Translations under genes and position numbers: made by a program | In this document: one piece after another, positions 34,079 through 46,843 of the stretch | Numbering within the stretch: the first letter of the stretch is position 1 | How the letters are laid out: the number at the start of each line of letters is the position of its first letter | NCBI GenBank assembly: GCA_013396915.1 | Contig: VWZL01000583.1 | Span: 496,001 to 560,000, forward strand | Direction of reading: 5' to 3' | DNA: 64,000 bases | Origin: Stercorarius parasiticus | Lineage: Eukaryota; Chordata; Aves; Charadriiformes; Stercorariidae | Notes under the pieces: generated by a model | Told to the model about the DNA's origin: nothing | Seen by the model: the letters and a program-made list of their open reading frames with translations, nothing else | Database searches by the model: none

Positions 34079-35201
34079 ATTTACAAGAGAGAGGGAAGGT
34101 TCTCTTTTTATTTGAAATAAGGTGTCTCAAAGTGTCATAGAAAAAAAAAAATCTTTTAAATAGAATTTGGCATTCTAGCCAAACATTTTAAGAGATATAA
34201 ACTGCAACAAGTTCTGCAACAGAAAGGTTTCCATGGTCCGGTGCTTTCTGGTAAATTCAGAAAAAAAAGAATCTGAATAGAAAAATCTGACCTTTTCAAT
34301 AAGAAAATAAATGCTTTGACCCGATTGCTTTTTTTTTGGGAAAAAAAATACAATCACAACTAAAGAAATCCTGATTTAAAGCCTTTTATTTTCATTCAAA
34401 TAGGAAATAAATGTAAATTTGAAGCCTTGAGAGTTGTTGTAAAGTGGAACCGGAAGGCTTTGGCCAGCTTGTTTTATCTCTTGAAATCACTTTGTGACAC
34501 GTATCAAAAAGTTTGGCCGCCCCTGATGTATGTACATATTAGAGCGTGCGCTCAGTGTTGGAAATACAGTGTATGAAATTGCTCACAGCACATTAAGAAT
34601 GCTCAGCAATGTGCAATTTTAGGGCCACACTTTATGCTGTAAGACACAGTGTGCTGTTAGCAATCTTTTTTCTCTCACTAAGCAGGCATTATTTGAGTTT
34701 TCTAGTTGAGCATACACCTAAACGAATTTTTACTTTTTTTTTAAAGTGGGCCATAAATTATCATCAAAGACTGGGGTCTCAAATCAGCTGTTATGTGAGT
34801 ACTGTCTGCTTCTTCTCAAAGTGCTATATCATCCTTACATCAATATCCTTTAGAGCAAAGCGTGAATTCAGAGGATATAAAACCTACGAGCCCAATTAAA
34901 AAGGCATTACATACAAATTGCACGTTGAAGGTAGCGTGGATTTTTTAAACAAAATTCCGTCCTCTCGCAGGGTTTTTGTGTTTTCTTAATTTCCTTAGTT
35001 TATTTTCTTTTTCAAAGACTTTCAAAGATGACTGCTTTTCATCCATTTTTCCCAATAAAAAACAGTGGTAGCTGCTTTCACTTTACTACACCCCGTCTCT
35101 CGCTTCCTCTACAGGGGGTTGATCAACCCGTCCTTTAAAAGGGGGAAAAACCAGCTTTGGGGAGCGCCTGCCAAATAAGAAAGTTGCACAGTGATGTGAC
35201 T

Positions 35202-35202
35202 C

Positions 35203-35249
<47 letters not shown>
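35202..35249 (+). repeat. Compound (TG)n(GA)n microsatellite
   Basis: A TG run of about 20 bp is followed directly by a GA run of about 28 bp. Both are perfect. Confidence 0.95.
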
Positions 35250-35254
<5 letters not shown>

Positions 35255-36652
35255 AATAAAATCGAGAGCTGAAAAAATAATTCACTGTATGTAGCATAGA
35301 AGAAAAATCATGATGAAGTCCTGAGCTAACTCGCATAATGCTTTCAGGAATCAGAAAAATGACACTGTCAAAACACAACATTAGTTTTCAGAAGCCTCCG
35401 GGCAAAATTTTATTTATTTAAAGTTAGCTCCTATTTTAATAACAAAAAAGTGGCAGCATATTCTACATCAAAGAAAAAACTTTTCCTAATGTTTCCATTC
35501 CTCTTGTGAAGTACCGGAGCTGAAGTAGTGGAGCTGTCTTTCTCTAAATAATTACGTGAGTGGCAGGATCTCAACCTGAGAAAGCTTTTTTGTCTGCACC
35601 AGGGACTGTAGCATAAAGAGAATCACATTTGGCTTGCCTAATCTAAGCAGCGATACGAGATATTCTGACTTTTAGTATTTAAATAGTTAGTTTGTTTCGA
35701 ACAAGATCCAGAACAAGGAAAGGCAAGTCCTGAATCAACATCTTGGTACACTGCAGTGCCTTGATGAAGGAGGAATACAAATGAGAAGCACGTTCCTGGG
35801 CTATAGGTCTCCAGCCAAGACCCATTAGCCACGTTCCTGGTGGCAGTGCCCAGGAGAAATGACCCTTAAGAGCACGGTGGCACACACAGGTGGTGGCTCC
35901 TCTCGCATTACCCTCATTTCAGGCATCCTCACCTTCAGGAGCCAGACCAGAGCACACTGTTGGGGTAGCTGAAGCATTTACTATTTTATACCTTTTTGAA
36001 AGGATGAGATATGTTTTAAAGTGCGCTTCTGGATCTCTTTCCTGGAAATTCTATTTGTTCCTCTCTGTTCTTCGTACGTTAATCTTTTATAGTTACAACT
36101 ACTAAGAGTGAGAGGACAGTGCGGGGTCCATTCCTTCAAAGACATTCTATAAATAAAGAATAACCCCCTTAGGTCCTTAGACCTGTTGTTTGCCTTTTAA
36201 GCGTGGCTTCCCCACCTGTTCCTAACAATACCATTCCTTCGGCATTGACTTCTTGTCTGTGTTTCCTTTCTATTATTTCATATTGTTTAACACCTCCTGC
36301 TTTGAACCTTAACAGATCCAGCTCCGGAGCTGCGCAAATTTGGTTCAGTTACAAAAGGTTCTACATTTGCATGTATCTGGGTCTTGCTGCAGAGCGGTTG
36401 GGTCTGTGTGGGAGTGGGACTGAACTTTGTTGCAACGAGATAACTCTTACGTCTGAGAAATGTAGTTCTTCCTTCTGGACCCCTGTTCTTCTATAGCAAC
36501 GAAATAAACTACTGTCAAGGCAGCTACCAACAAAACCTTGGGAATCAGAGAAAGTGAAGTGAGGCTTGCATGAGGTCGCACCCCTAATGCAACGTCACAA
36601 CTTCTATCTCAAATGATGTCTTTCCTGTAAAGTGGGGGTATGGCAATAATAT

Positions 36653-36723
36653 GATGTACCAAGGATGTTACGGTTATTGAGAACTGTTAATGATGTACCA
36701 AGGACATTACGGTTATTGAGAAT
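36653..36723 (+). repeat. Tandem duplication, 39-bp unit
   Basis: GATGTACCAAGGATGTTACG at 36653 is repeated at 36692 with GATGTT changed to GACATT. Both copies continue GGTTATTGAGAA. The period is 39 bp, about 1.8 copies, with very few differences, so it is a fairly recent local duplication. Confidence 0.9.
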
Positions 36724-36983
36724 ACAGACTGCTGCTTGAGGGAGCCCGGAAGAGGGATTTTTCCCTTCTACCGTGGCAAAATCTAAAATGGAACAAATCT
36801 CACGAGTAACAGAAAGTAGTGATGCCAGCTGCCCGGTGATGTGGCTTTCAGGCTGAAGTCTCTCCCTGGTAACTGTGCTTCTGCCAAAGCAAATACCCCA
36901 AAGTGGGGGGCTGTGGAGAGCGGGAGAGCTCTTCTCCCAGCACCGTAACCGCAGGGACCCGTCTGCAGCCATGAGGGCACTCC

Positions 36984-37022
36984 TGTGTGTGTGTGTGTGT
37001 GTCTGTCTGTCTGTCTGTCTGT
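36984..37022 (+). repeat. Compound (TG)n(TCTG)n microsatellite
   Basis: A TG run of about 19 bp passes into five TCTG units. It causes Thr-His or Asp-Arg-Gln-Thr runs in overlapping frames. Confidence 0.95.
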
Positions 37023-37049
37023 CCCAGCAGTGGCCCAAGCAAATTTTAT

Positions 37050-37110
37050 GCAATGGACTTGTAAAGCACTTTGGGATCGCTGGGGATGAATCACGCTGTA
37101 AAATGTATCA
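37050..37110 (+). repeat. MIR-type SINE 3' tail
   Basis: GGACTTGTAAAGCACTTTGG, then GATCGCTGGGGATGAATCACGC, then TGTAAAATG matches the 3' end common in sauropsid MIR-like SINEs (TGTAAAGCGCTTTGGGATC...GATGAAAGGCGCTATATAA). Confidence 0.5.
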
Positions 37111-37329
37111 TTAACGTTACGAGATGTATTACAGACTTCCCCGGTGATCTGAGACCGCTGCAGGCGGTGTGCTGGGAGAAAAGCTCTCCAGATTGTGCTC
37201 ATGCAAATCGCTATCTGTGATCACATTCATTATGGTCCCCACTACAACATTACTTTCACACTCTTGTGTGCTGTTCACTCAGTCTAAACTTTTTGTTATT
37301 GCAGGTTGTATGACTACAACACAGCATCT

Positions 37330-37485
37330 CTTTGCCAACACCTTTCCAAGGGTGAGAAAACATTATTTCAGAGATAGAAATCTGGAAACAGAGGCACAAG
37401 AAAACTAATGGATATGCTTAAACTTACCCAGGAAAGGGGTGGCGTGATCCTAACTATGTCTCCTGACTCTGGAGTCCCCTAACAG
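37330..37485 (-). repeat. MIR-type SINE fragment, minus strand
   Basis: Antisense MIR blocks: CTGGAAACAGAGGCACAAG (for GGAAACTGAGGCACAGAG), TTAAACTTACCCAGG (for TAAGTGACTTGCCCAAGG), and GTCTCCTGACTCTGGAGTCCC (for GTCTCCTGACTCCCAGTCC). Ends approximate. Confidence 0.6.
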
Positions 37486-40400
37486 GTTACTAGATCGGGG
37501 CAGCTGTCAGTTGGTTCAGGGCATTTAGTTCAGCTTATCTTTTTGTTCTGAAACATTATTTTCTTTTGAACTGGAAATCCGCACAATTTAGAGAAGAGCA
37601 GGAGTTTCTGAAAGCTGGGAAAGACAAAAGTGAAATCTGACCTATTTTGAGCACATCCTGTTTTTACTGTGGACAGTAAATCTTGTCAACGGGGTTAAAC
37701 TATGCAAACAGTGTTTCAAAATGATTTCGGATTAAATGATACGATCACAAAATCATCACAATAGGAAATGGAGGACGAGCATATGTATCCAAGAAATGGT
37801 TTTCAAACATTGCAAATGAAATGGAGAGTCAAGGCAATGACGAGGAGACTGCTGCCAGTGACATATCCTGTGAGAAGATCCTCAGAACAACCTGACTATT
37901 TGGGAATATGGGGAAAAAGCAGACAGCGCTCTAAAATACGAGAAAAGCAGGAAACCACAGGCAAAACCTAGCCGTGAATTAATCCACCAGAAGCCAAAGC
38001 CAAGAACTTGTGAGCAGTGAGTCATCAGTAAAAGGGCACTTGCACGTAACATACGGGTTCAGTTCACAGGTACCCCGTCTGTTTTTTAAAATTAAAATTT
38101 AAAATACATCAAAAATATTCAGTGTTCAGATGAAAGTTGAAAAAAAGCAGCTTTCAAGATCTCAAGTCTGTATTTTGAATGTTTGGCTAATACATCAACA
38201 CAGGCTGGCTTGCCAAAAATATTAAAATACAACTAAAGAGATCATAAATTAGTAAATTGTCAAGTATTCTTAATATGCATTCCCAATGCCAGACATTTAA
38301 AATAGTAAAAGCAGGTTACTTAAATAATAAGTGCCAGTTAGTACTCAGAAAGCTCGGGACAGTTTTACTTTAACAGACAGAATAAACTAGGTTTGCTTCA
38401 GCAAACCCATCCTGAAAGAAGTAACACAGATTTGACTTGGCCACATGAAAAGTTTCTGTAATTTAGGATTTCGGTGTTCATTTAGAGAACTATTACACCG
38501 TGCAGTACAAACCTTTTATTAAATCAATGCATTCATTTATTTGAAATAAAAGTTTTATTCAATCACTGTATTTTGATAGACTAGACTACTGCACATAGAC
38601 AGGAGATAATGGATGGAACAGGATGTCCTTGAAGGAGAAGAGCTGCTTCAGATCACCTCTTTAATACTCAGGAGACATCCTGCTTCCAACGCCCGTCAGA
38701 CTTCTGAAGGCTAAGAGGAAAGATGCCCCAATGCTATCTGGTGTAACAAATCAGCTCCTGAATCACCTCACTATAAAACTCACAGTGAAAAAAATTAAAT
38801 AAGCTCTGCTTAAAATATCTCAATGTCATTTTTAAATCTATTTAGGAAGATCAGCTCTGGTGCCTTTATAGCAGCTTAGTCATGTGCATTGTAAAGGCTC
38901 AGCGGTACTGTAGCCATCGCCGGGGTTTGAAATGAGTAAAACACAAAGTTATTAAATCAGTTTTGGTCTTGCAGTCCCATTTGGTCAGTTCACTTTAACA
39001 TGCTTTCAAGCAATTAAAGAAATTGATATACAGAGATTTTTAAGAGGCAGGAGACAAAATCTCTCTGACATAGAGATCTATAACAAGACACAGATTTCTT
39101 TTTTTTAAAAAAAAGAAAAGGAAGAAAAGATGTGTAAGACATATTTTAGCACTCGTAACAGCAGTGAAAAGAAAAATTAAAACCTCGGCTTACATTTTCA
39201 AAGACATTTTCCCACTTATTACATAGCCCTTCTGAGTGCTGGAACCTGGATCATCCAACTTTCTGCCTCATAATATGCACACAAAACATCTTCCTGCAGG
39301 CTTAGAAATCAGAGAAACAGAAGAATTGTATTTAAAGGCCTCAAAAAACTTAGCACAGTATATGAATTTATAGTCTCAAAATTAAAACCTGCTGGGGTAA
39401 ACACTCAGCAAAGCGAGTAATGAAAAAAACCACACAACAAACTCTGCATCTATAGATGTTGAGTATTAGTTGTCTTTCCCTCTTTTCACTAAAATAAATG
39501 TGTATATGTGTGTGTTTGTGTGTGTGTAGGTGCACCCATCTCCCCACCTCCCGTCCTCAGCTAGCACTTTTGTTACAAAGAAAGTGAAAAAGAGCTCTGT
39601 GAAACAACTTATTCACAGTAGGACCCAGCAATTATGATAAAAGTACGGCAGCATAAGGCAGATAAAATGGTATTAAGTTACTTCTTTTTATTATAAAAGT
39701 CTTAGTTCTCTATATGGAGTGGCCCTTTACTCACCAATGTTGCATATCAGTGTTGCACAAATTGCCTCTCATGCTTACACCACCGCAGACCCAGCTTATA
39801 GTTTTAGTTACTCACACCACTTAGAGGCTGTATGAAGCCTCCCAAGGAGAAAAAGTCAGCAAACTATTCTTTTTCAGCTATTCCCAAAGTAAACCCACTG
39901 AACTTCTAGTTGTCTCAAAAAAAGGAAACGGTTTGCTTTCTGTAGAGAGAAATAAAAAAATCCCACTCCTTTTCAGACCAATGCATTCTGCTGCCATTTT
40001 TCAATGCACCTCTAGTGGGGAAAAGAAGGATGGTTTGGGTCACGAATCTCGCAGGAAAACTTGCAGGAAAAGCTGCAGTACAGTACAAAACCCAAGATCA
40101 ACATGTTTGGTTATCTTTTTTAAACTCACTATGAAAGAAGTAACTGCCACAGGAGACACAGTCAAACTCATGCCATCTATTTGGTTCCCATATATGTCTA
40201 TGAAAAATTAGGCTTTGCCCTTATCTCTCTGAAAGTACTCTCTGCTGCTCTTCTCCCATTTCAGTCCAGCTCTGGTCTGTGGACACTCCACACCGAAAGA
40301 AATAAAATACTGGTTTTTCCACGGAGAAGCAAGAAAATGATTCAGCCTTCTAAAAGAGAAGAATTCAAACAAAACAGACATATCCAGGTATTAACAAGTT

Positions 40401-41140
40401 CTTTTCCGATTGTGGGAAAGCATAAGGATCAAATATGTTTAAATCTAACCTACAAATGATACTGAATGCTAATGAACTAAATTATTATTAACAGATTCTT
40501 CCTTTTTTTCTCAAGAAGCTTAATTTAATAGATACATGTATTTATGCACTGGTACATAAAAAGCTCTTCGCCTTTCCCTTTCTAAAAATATTTAAATAAC
40601 TGTGAAAAAAATAGTTTTTACTAAAGAGGATGGCAGCTCTGCTATATTACTTGATGTAACGGTAAGGAACAATGACATTTTACAGGCTCTATTTTCCAGG
40701 AATGAACAGAATATGCCGGACAGGCAAAGCATCTAATAGAGGAAGATCCTCTTATCTTTAGTCACTGGCTTCATATTGGCTGCTGCCGAGTTCGTATCTG
40801 ACAGCGGGTAAGAAAATGAAGCTGGAGCGCTAAGTCCACCTCTTGGTCACCCCAAGGTAAACTTCCTGCCACGCAGTTGACTTTTGCGGCGTTATCTCAG
40901 ATATATGCTGAAGGACAACTGGAGTCATGTAGCTCCAGTGCTCGCACACTGGAAGAGGAGCAATGAGAATCTATTGATGTAGAACATAGGCAAAGGTTTG
41001 ATACTCTTTTTTGAAGGTTTAATTTCATAGCCTTTGTCTGAAAATAAGATTTCTCTACACTGCCTTACTGCCTCGAGCAATGTCCAAAAGGCTTTCTCTC
41101 CTATACTGATCTTATATCGCGTTATGAGTAAAATAGCAGT
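37486..41140. other. AT-rich unique sequence, no gene seen
   Basis: Contains an imperfect TG run at 39500-39528 and A-rich runs (for example near 39105). Short frames (37768-37971, 39933-40211, 40181-40459) have no recognisable motif. Confidence 0.5.
39500..39528 (+). repeat. Imperfect (TG)n run
   Basis: A TG-rich run with TA and TT interruptions, 29 bp. Confidence 0.85.
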
Positions 41141-41222
41141 TGCAATGAAATCAATAGGAGCTTCACCTACGTGTCTGAGCCTGTTTTAATGAAAGCAGTG
41201 GTAAAACTCCTGTTGATTTTCT
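41141..41222. repeat. Palindromic MITE-like element 3
   Basis: GAAATCAATAGGAGCTTCACC (about 41147-41167) pairs with GTAAAACTCCTGTTGATTTT (about 41200-41220). This matches the 'gaaatcaatgggagttttgcc' palindromes scattered in sauropsid genomes. Confidence 0.5.
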
Positions 41223-41697
41223 GGAGAGGACTGAAGCCCTGGGGAATACTGGTAGCTCTTTAATAAGAGCTGCCTACCAGATATAAAGCACAAGGATGCC
41301 CACTATTGCCTCAGAAAGCAGGATGGCAAATCCTGCAGTCTGGCCATCATCTCCATTGTTCACTTTGGTAAAATGTGCATCCTGAATACCCCTCGGAATA
41401 ATTCTTCCCCGGTGCAACATAAGGGTTAAAATCTGGCCACAGATAAAGTCATCATGAGTTGACCTGAAGTCAGGAAATTCAATGTAAGAATTGAAAGGAA
41501 TCAAGTCTTTAAAACAGTACTGGAGCTAATGTTCTGAGTTCACCTCCATACAAAAGATCTGAAGTTATAATCAGCATATTATACCCAGGCCTAAATATAT
41601 CAAACAAAGGAACTGATGTGATCAGAGCAACTGACATTTCCCAAGAGCCACCTGCTATTGCCAGAACGTATCTAACATTAAGTAAGAAAAAAGCACA

Positions 41698-42018
41698 ATA
41701 TTTTGAAAAGAAACCTTTATTGTTCATACGAAGCTGACTCTGTCACAGATCATGAGGCATCATTAACTAGCGAAATACAACTTTGCTTAAATCAAACAGT
41801 ATTGTTTAATGAAAGTATCCAACACAGTTATGATCAGTTCCTTTCTTTGTTCTTTCCTGGATGGAATGTGTATTTTGATGTCAATTCATCTCTTCTGAAC
41901 TGCTAGCTTAGCCAGCATGTTATATGAATAACTTCCTTGCCAGGTAAATCCACCACAGGTACTAAAATCAGAGCTGGGGTCTTCTTGCCCAAGTATTTTT
42001 CCAGGTACTCTCGCAGTC
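41698..42018 (-). CDS. Candidate terminal exon of minus-strand unit 2
   Basis: On the minus strand a strong acceptor (eight T, then CTATTTTAG) is followed by 116 coding bases to TAG at 41903-41905. A 3' UTR of about 180 bases comes next, with AATAAA (complement of 41716-41721). Thirty-seven residues are encoded, beginning LREYLEKYLGKKTPALILV and continuing PVVDLPGKEVIHITCWLS. The pattern PA-x3-VxVxxLP-x4-VxI loosely resembles the C-terminal strand of RidA/YjgF-like domains, as in extended diphthine-ammonia ligases. That is inference from memory, too short to name a gene. It starts two bases short of a codon, matching the phase of the exon at 53199-53297. Confidence 0.4.
41716..41721 (-). terminator. 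Poly(A) signal AATAAA, minus strand
   Basis: TTTATT on + reads AATAAA on minus, about 180 bases after the stop of the candidate terminal exon. T/G-bearing sequence (TTGTGCTTTTTTC) follows at the distance of a downstream element. Confidence 0.4.
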
Positions 42019-44873
42019 CTAAAATAGAAAAAAAACCAATTAATGAATCCTCTTTGACTCATTTTCTACTCTGTCCTATTTCTTAAAAATGATTTCAAAA
42101 TATGTTTTTGAAAACTATTGTGGAGTAGCAATTAACAAAAGGGACGTGAAATGCAACTTTTGAGTTTTCACTTTATATAGAAGGAAGAATCACCATCTCC
42201 CACCTCCTCGTCAACTAATTTGAGATTAACTTTACGTGTTGCCTAAGGCCATAATTCAGCAAAACAGTTAAAAGCATTTTTCTCAACCTTGAGGGAGTGA
42301 GTGGTCTGATGATTACAGATATAGCAAGCTGAAACTAAGTGCAGGTAGTAAAAATAACTGAAGGCCAGTTGAAATTCAGTTCCTTGTAATTTTTGATATT
42401 TGGATGATCAGCACTTAGTTGTCTATAAATGAAATTCCGCTCTCAAGTCCCACTGTGCTGCATCAATCTACTAAAAGTTAAAGTAGGCCATTTTAAAAAA
42501 CATTATGAACATGATTTCCATTTGAAATCAATGGAAGTATGTCACCGTGAAGATATAATGGAGGAAGTCCAGGGATGGCAACATGTATGACTGCATGTCT
42601 TGGATTATAGAGAGATTCAAACTGATAAAAATATAGAATCTAGTTATAAAGAGCTGTAAAGGGACTGGTATGTGACAGAAGTTTGTAAATTTGAAGTCCA
42701 TTATGGGAACAGAACCAGTAATGGAGAAGATCTAATTAGGAGAATATGGGCAAAAACTAAAGAATGGGAAATTTGAACTCGTCATCAAGACATTTCCGGT
42801 CGTGTTGCAGCCTCAGTGGACGTGCTAGAAATCCAGCCACACGGAACCCTTAAGAACTGCTGAAGACCCTCCAAATGACTCTCCAAAAGACAGTTTCCTA
42901 ATGGTAAGGTATGGCCTGCATAGATTTTGTTTTCGATAAGTTATTTCTGTCTGCAGCTTCTGCGATTGTGGCAATTCTTTATAACACTAAGCAATCTTGG
43001 CTAGAGAGGGTGTAAAGAGGGCAGAACTTGAAGACTGGCAGAGCTTTCTTTTTTGGCATGACTGCCTGTGAAACTGTGAACAGGCAGTTCAGTCAAAGTG
43101 TTACCTCAGCCAGGATAAAACAGGAGTTTTGCAATTGTATTCGCTGAAGCCAAAAACTCTTCTCTCTTGTTACCTGGCAGCAGTAGCATAAATTAATGTA
43201 ATAATGGCAACGCTAACTACAAAATAGTGCAAAGACAGTACTAGTCTTCCGAAATTCTGACTTCCTTTTGTGTTAACATCATTGACATTAGAGGTGAAAA
43301 GAGACAAGGGTGAGCCAAAGATCAACAGTCAACTCAAAAGTCAAAGGACTTCTTCATGTTGTGTTTAAAAAGGGACTCAGTCTACATATTACAGATATTC
43401 ATCAGTGACGCGATAATTAAGCATCAGCTAACATTTTCATTCTAAACGCTGACTTCAGAAAACTTTAAAGCTATGCTTGCTCAGAAGGCATTAAGTGGAA
43501 GTGGGTAAAGGCAAGCCACGCCAGAAATCACTAATTCCACCCTAATAAAATTACATTTCCTTTTTTCCCTCAATTAAAATTGTGAAAATATAATTTTAGT
43601 CTTTAACTTTTTTTCACAGGCTTAAAAGCTGTGAAACAGTGCTAAAAGCTGCCATAATAAACCCAGGTATTACTTTCAAAGGGAGAATCTGAAAGTGAGG
43701 TATCTAGAAATAAAACTCCATTCTTTTGTTTTTTTGAGGTGGCCAAAATAGCCATAAATATTTACATTTGCACACGTCCTAGTGGACTTTGTTGCCAGTC
43801 AGAGCGAGCCACCTTTCCAGAAGACCCCCCCCCTTTTCTACTGCAAGTGCAAACGGCTGCAGCAAAGCCTACACATGTAATTGAAACGTGGATGAAAATC
43901 TGGGACATCCGGCTCTAAATGTTTTATTATACTTAGAAATCAAATAGATTGATATGAAAAGATTCTACCTTAGTGTGTATCTTTATACATTTAAAAATTC
44001 TGGATAAAAGTCTGCTCATGCAAATTTCCCCTGAAAAGAGGAGACTGGGTATTCTAAAACAGAAAAATTGTCCTCTAAGGCCCCAGAGAAGACAATGCAG
44101 AATTAGTAAATGTGTCAGCCTGCGTAATCATAGCTGACACAATCCAAAAATTGACAGCTGTATATTTTACCTGCTGTAATGTTACTCTAAATCCTCCAAT
44201 ACTAGTTGTATATTTTTAATGATGTGACACTAATAAAGACGCAACCTATATTTTTTTCAGACATGCAAATAATGTTTTTAGATAAAGAAGAGCCTCAGTC
44301 ACGAGTATGAGTGTTTTCTGAAGTATGTAACTCTGTTCCAATACAAGTATTTCAAAAATTTGTTTCCTTTATGTCACTCGTGGAAATGTTTGCTCAGTTG
44401 CATGCCGTACTTATAAAAGTTGATCCTAAAAGTGAAAAGAAGGAAAGGACAGAGGGTTACAGTGACTGCGTTTACTGGAGCTTTAACAGGAGATATATAT
44501 ATGATTGATACCGGTCTTAAAGTTATTTAATCTGCCCTGATATGAGATGTTTATTGAAGTACAAACAAAAGCAGCTGAGTAGCAAGCAGCAAACAAGTAG
44601 TGTGTATTGTGCATGTTTTAATTTCATTTCCTGGGACTGTCAGCATTATTTATTATTACTACAAGAAATTTGCCAAAAGCAGGCGAGCTTCATCCTGTAA
44701 GATGGATCCCCGCTACTCCCAGCTGATCAGCACAAGTTCAGGCACAGGTTCCATACGGAGCTTCTTTCTGCACTGCTATGCATTCTTCTATTGACCTGGG
44801 TATAGTTGAGGGATATGGACATAACCAAAACTTAAAAGGAACAAAAATAATTCAAAGTCTTTCCCTCTCTTAC

Positions 44874-44911
44874 CAAGAATTCTGGCATTACAATCTATTT
44901 CTACCATTCCT
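44874..44911 (-). other. Exon-like 38-bp segment (alternative exon?)
   Basis: On the minus strand CTTACAG precedes 38 bases followed by a near-consensus donor (CTTG|GTAAGAG). Only one frame is open (GMVEIDCNARIL plus one base), and its end phase fits the terminal exon at 41698-42018. Its start phase fits neither 53199-53297 (in the chosen frame) nor 62480-62543. It may be an alternative exon, part of the true chain with exons I missed, or chance. Confidence 0.2.
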
Positions 44912-45561
44912 CTGTAAGGACAGGATACGGAGATCAATAGTCTGATGCTCTCTCACACTGACTGAGCAGCCCTTCCATATACCATGGCACAATCTAACAC
45001 CGTAAGCTATTTTTTTTTAAAGGTGCTTTTCACACTAAGTAGATGAAACAATGTCCTAGGAGCCCCGAAAGGGTCATTCCAAATTATTAGGAAGATGATT
45101 TTTACATCTGTGCTGTCATTGGCTTCAGCAGGATTTAGGCAGTATGAGGTGAGGCCACAGAATCCACTTATGTTTCCAAAATCGGGTCCCCATTATTGCT
45201 GCCGTTATTGCTTCACTGGGTATGTGCAGGGGAGGAGTAATCTAATAGCTCATATTGAAAAGGAAAATGGTAACAAAAAGGAAGATCACATTTAGCCCAG
45301 TACATAAAAAATCACTTTCATATTACAACTGCTATCTTTCCTTCACTTTTTAACCAAAAGATATTGTTACATTGCTTAGAGCAGGTTTTTAAATCCCTGA
45401 GCTAATAAAGCTCCATCGCTTCAGCTGCGGAGATCTGACATGCAGCGTGTACTTTGAAAAGATGCGTCACAGGGGATCAGGTTCCTAACAGAGTACGAGT
45501 TCCAGTCCCAGAAGATGTGCCCCTGGTGTGCAGAACACTTAACCCTTCGACCAGTACCAAC

Positions 45562-45594
45562 ATGACTATTCACAAATTATTGATGTCCCTAAAT
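45562..45594 (+). repeat. 33-bp exact repeat, copy 1
   Basis: ATGACTATTCACAAATTATT plus the next 13 bases is identical to 46811-46843. Flanks differ at both ends. Confidence 0.9.
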
Positions 45595-45741
45595 CCCTGG
45601 CAGATTGCAGACAGTTCTTGTCTCCCTTGAAGCCAAAGCATATGGTCACTAATGAGATGGATTAAAAAATACATACACACATTCAAGGCTTTGCCACATG
45701 AAGGTAAAGCCACAGAAACGGTAGAAAGTGATTGAACTGGA

Positions 45742-45840
45742 CTGAACACTGTTAAATACATGATTAGCCTCTTGTTATGGATCATTTCCATTGATCTATA
45801 TACAGTTTCACAGCGTAGTTTAATTAAAGCTGTCTGGAAC
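45742..45840 (+). repeat. Unclassified old repeat, copy 1
   Basis: The order GTTAAATACATGATTA, ATCATTTCCATTGATC, GTTTCACAGC, TTAAAGCTGTCTGGAA is shared, with roughly 70 percent agreement by eye, with 52262-52356. This indicates an old interspersed repeat whose family I cannot name. Confidence 0.6.
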
Positions 45841-46810
45841 AAGCCTCTGCCTTAAGTGATCAGGCAGAGCAATGAAAAGGTGAAACATGAGGAACTGGAG
45901 GCCCTCCCTGCCTTTTTTAAACATCCAGCTGACTATCAATGTGGTTTACAACCATAGCAAGAAAGGAAAATGTGCTTTTTAAAAAATTATCTGGTTTTAC
46001 TGCTGTTTATAAGGCTTATGTGCCAGAGAAATGAGTTCAAGATTTTTCCCATACTTTTAGTTAAGGTAATATGAAATGACATAGTGGAATATAAGATTTT
46101 AAAACAGACTGTGCAATTGGCTTGCTTAATTTTAGTTAATACCTTCCTGTCCAAAATAAGCCTAGTAAACAAAAATACACTGTTGGAATATAAAAGCAAG
46201 TCACTTTACAAAATATTATTTTGTGCTGATTTTTTGTTGCAGGTGTGAAGATTTTAAATGACAATAACGTGGACATTTTGCATAGTCCAATACTTGGCTT
46301 TTCATATGCTGCCTTATGGATTTCTTTACTGTTCTTGATGACATTATTTCACGTTGGTCATTTCCCTGTTAAGGGACCATGTGTTCAAAATTGCTCTGCC
46401 CACAGCAAAAATGGAGGCAAAATCTTGTAAATAATTGTGTTTCCATTTTGAAGACATATCAGCTAGATCTTCAAAAATACTGAGTCTTACCAGTTCCAGG
46501 GAAAACTGGCCAAAGATATGTTACTTAATGCTTTTATAAATTTCTTCCAAAATTATAAAATTCTAAGTCAGTCTTGATTTTTTTTTTTTTAAAGTGGGAA
46601 ACATTCATATGCACAAAAAGAGGGAAATAAACAATAACTGAACTTAGGAGGATGGAAATGGAACTTGCTTTGGAAGCCAGCCACTCCTGATTATTTATCC
46701 TGGTTATTACGCTAATTTCCCCTGGTCCTTCTGGTTTTGGGTGAGTTACAGCCTGATTTTGGCTAGTTATTTGTAATATCAGGATACTGATGATTTGCAT
46801 ACTTTTAATG

Positions 46811-46843
46811 ATGACTATTCACAAATTATTGATGTCCCTAAAT
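46811..46843 (+). repeat. 33-bp exact repeat, copy 2
   Basis: Identical to 45562-45594, about 1.25 kb away in the same orientation. Its 14-base core ATTCACAAATTATT also occurs near 63105. Confidence 0.9.

Larger units (their letters stand above)
32951..36650. other. Unique sequence with scattered repeats
   Basis: Holds a purine tract (33290-33400), a MIR piece and a compound microsatellite. A minus-strand frame of 210 codons (33192-33824) is the second longest in the window. Its C-terminal third is low-complexity (Phe/Ser-rich) from the purine tract, and I find no domain in the rest. I regard it as chance, though 33540-33740 is richer in CpG than its surroundings. Confidence 0.45.
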
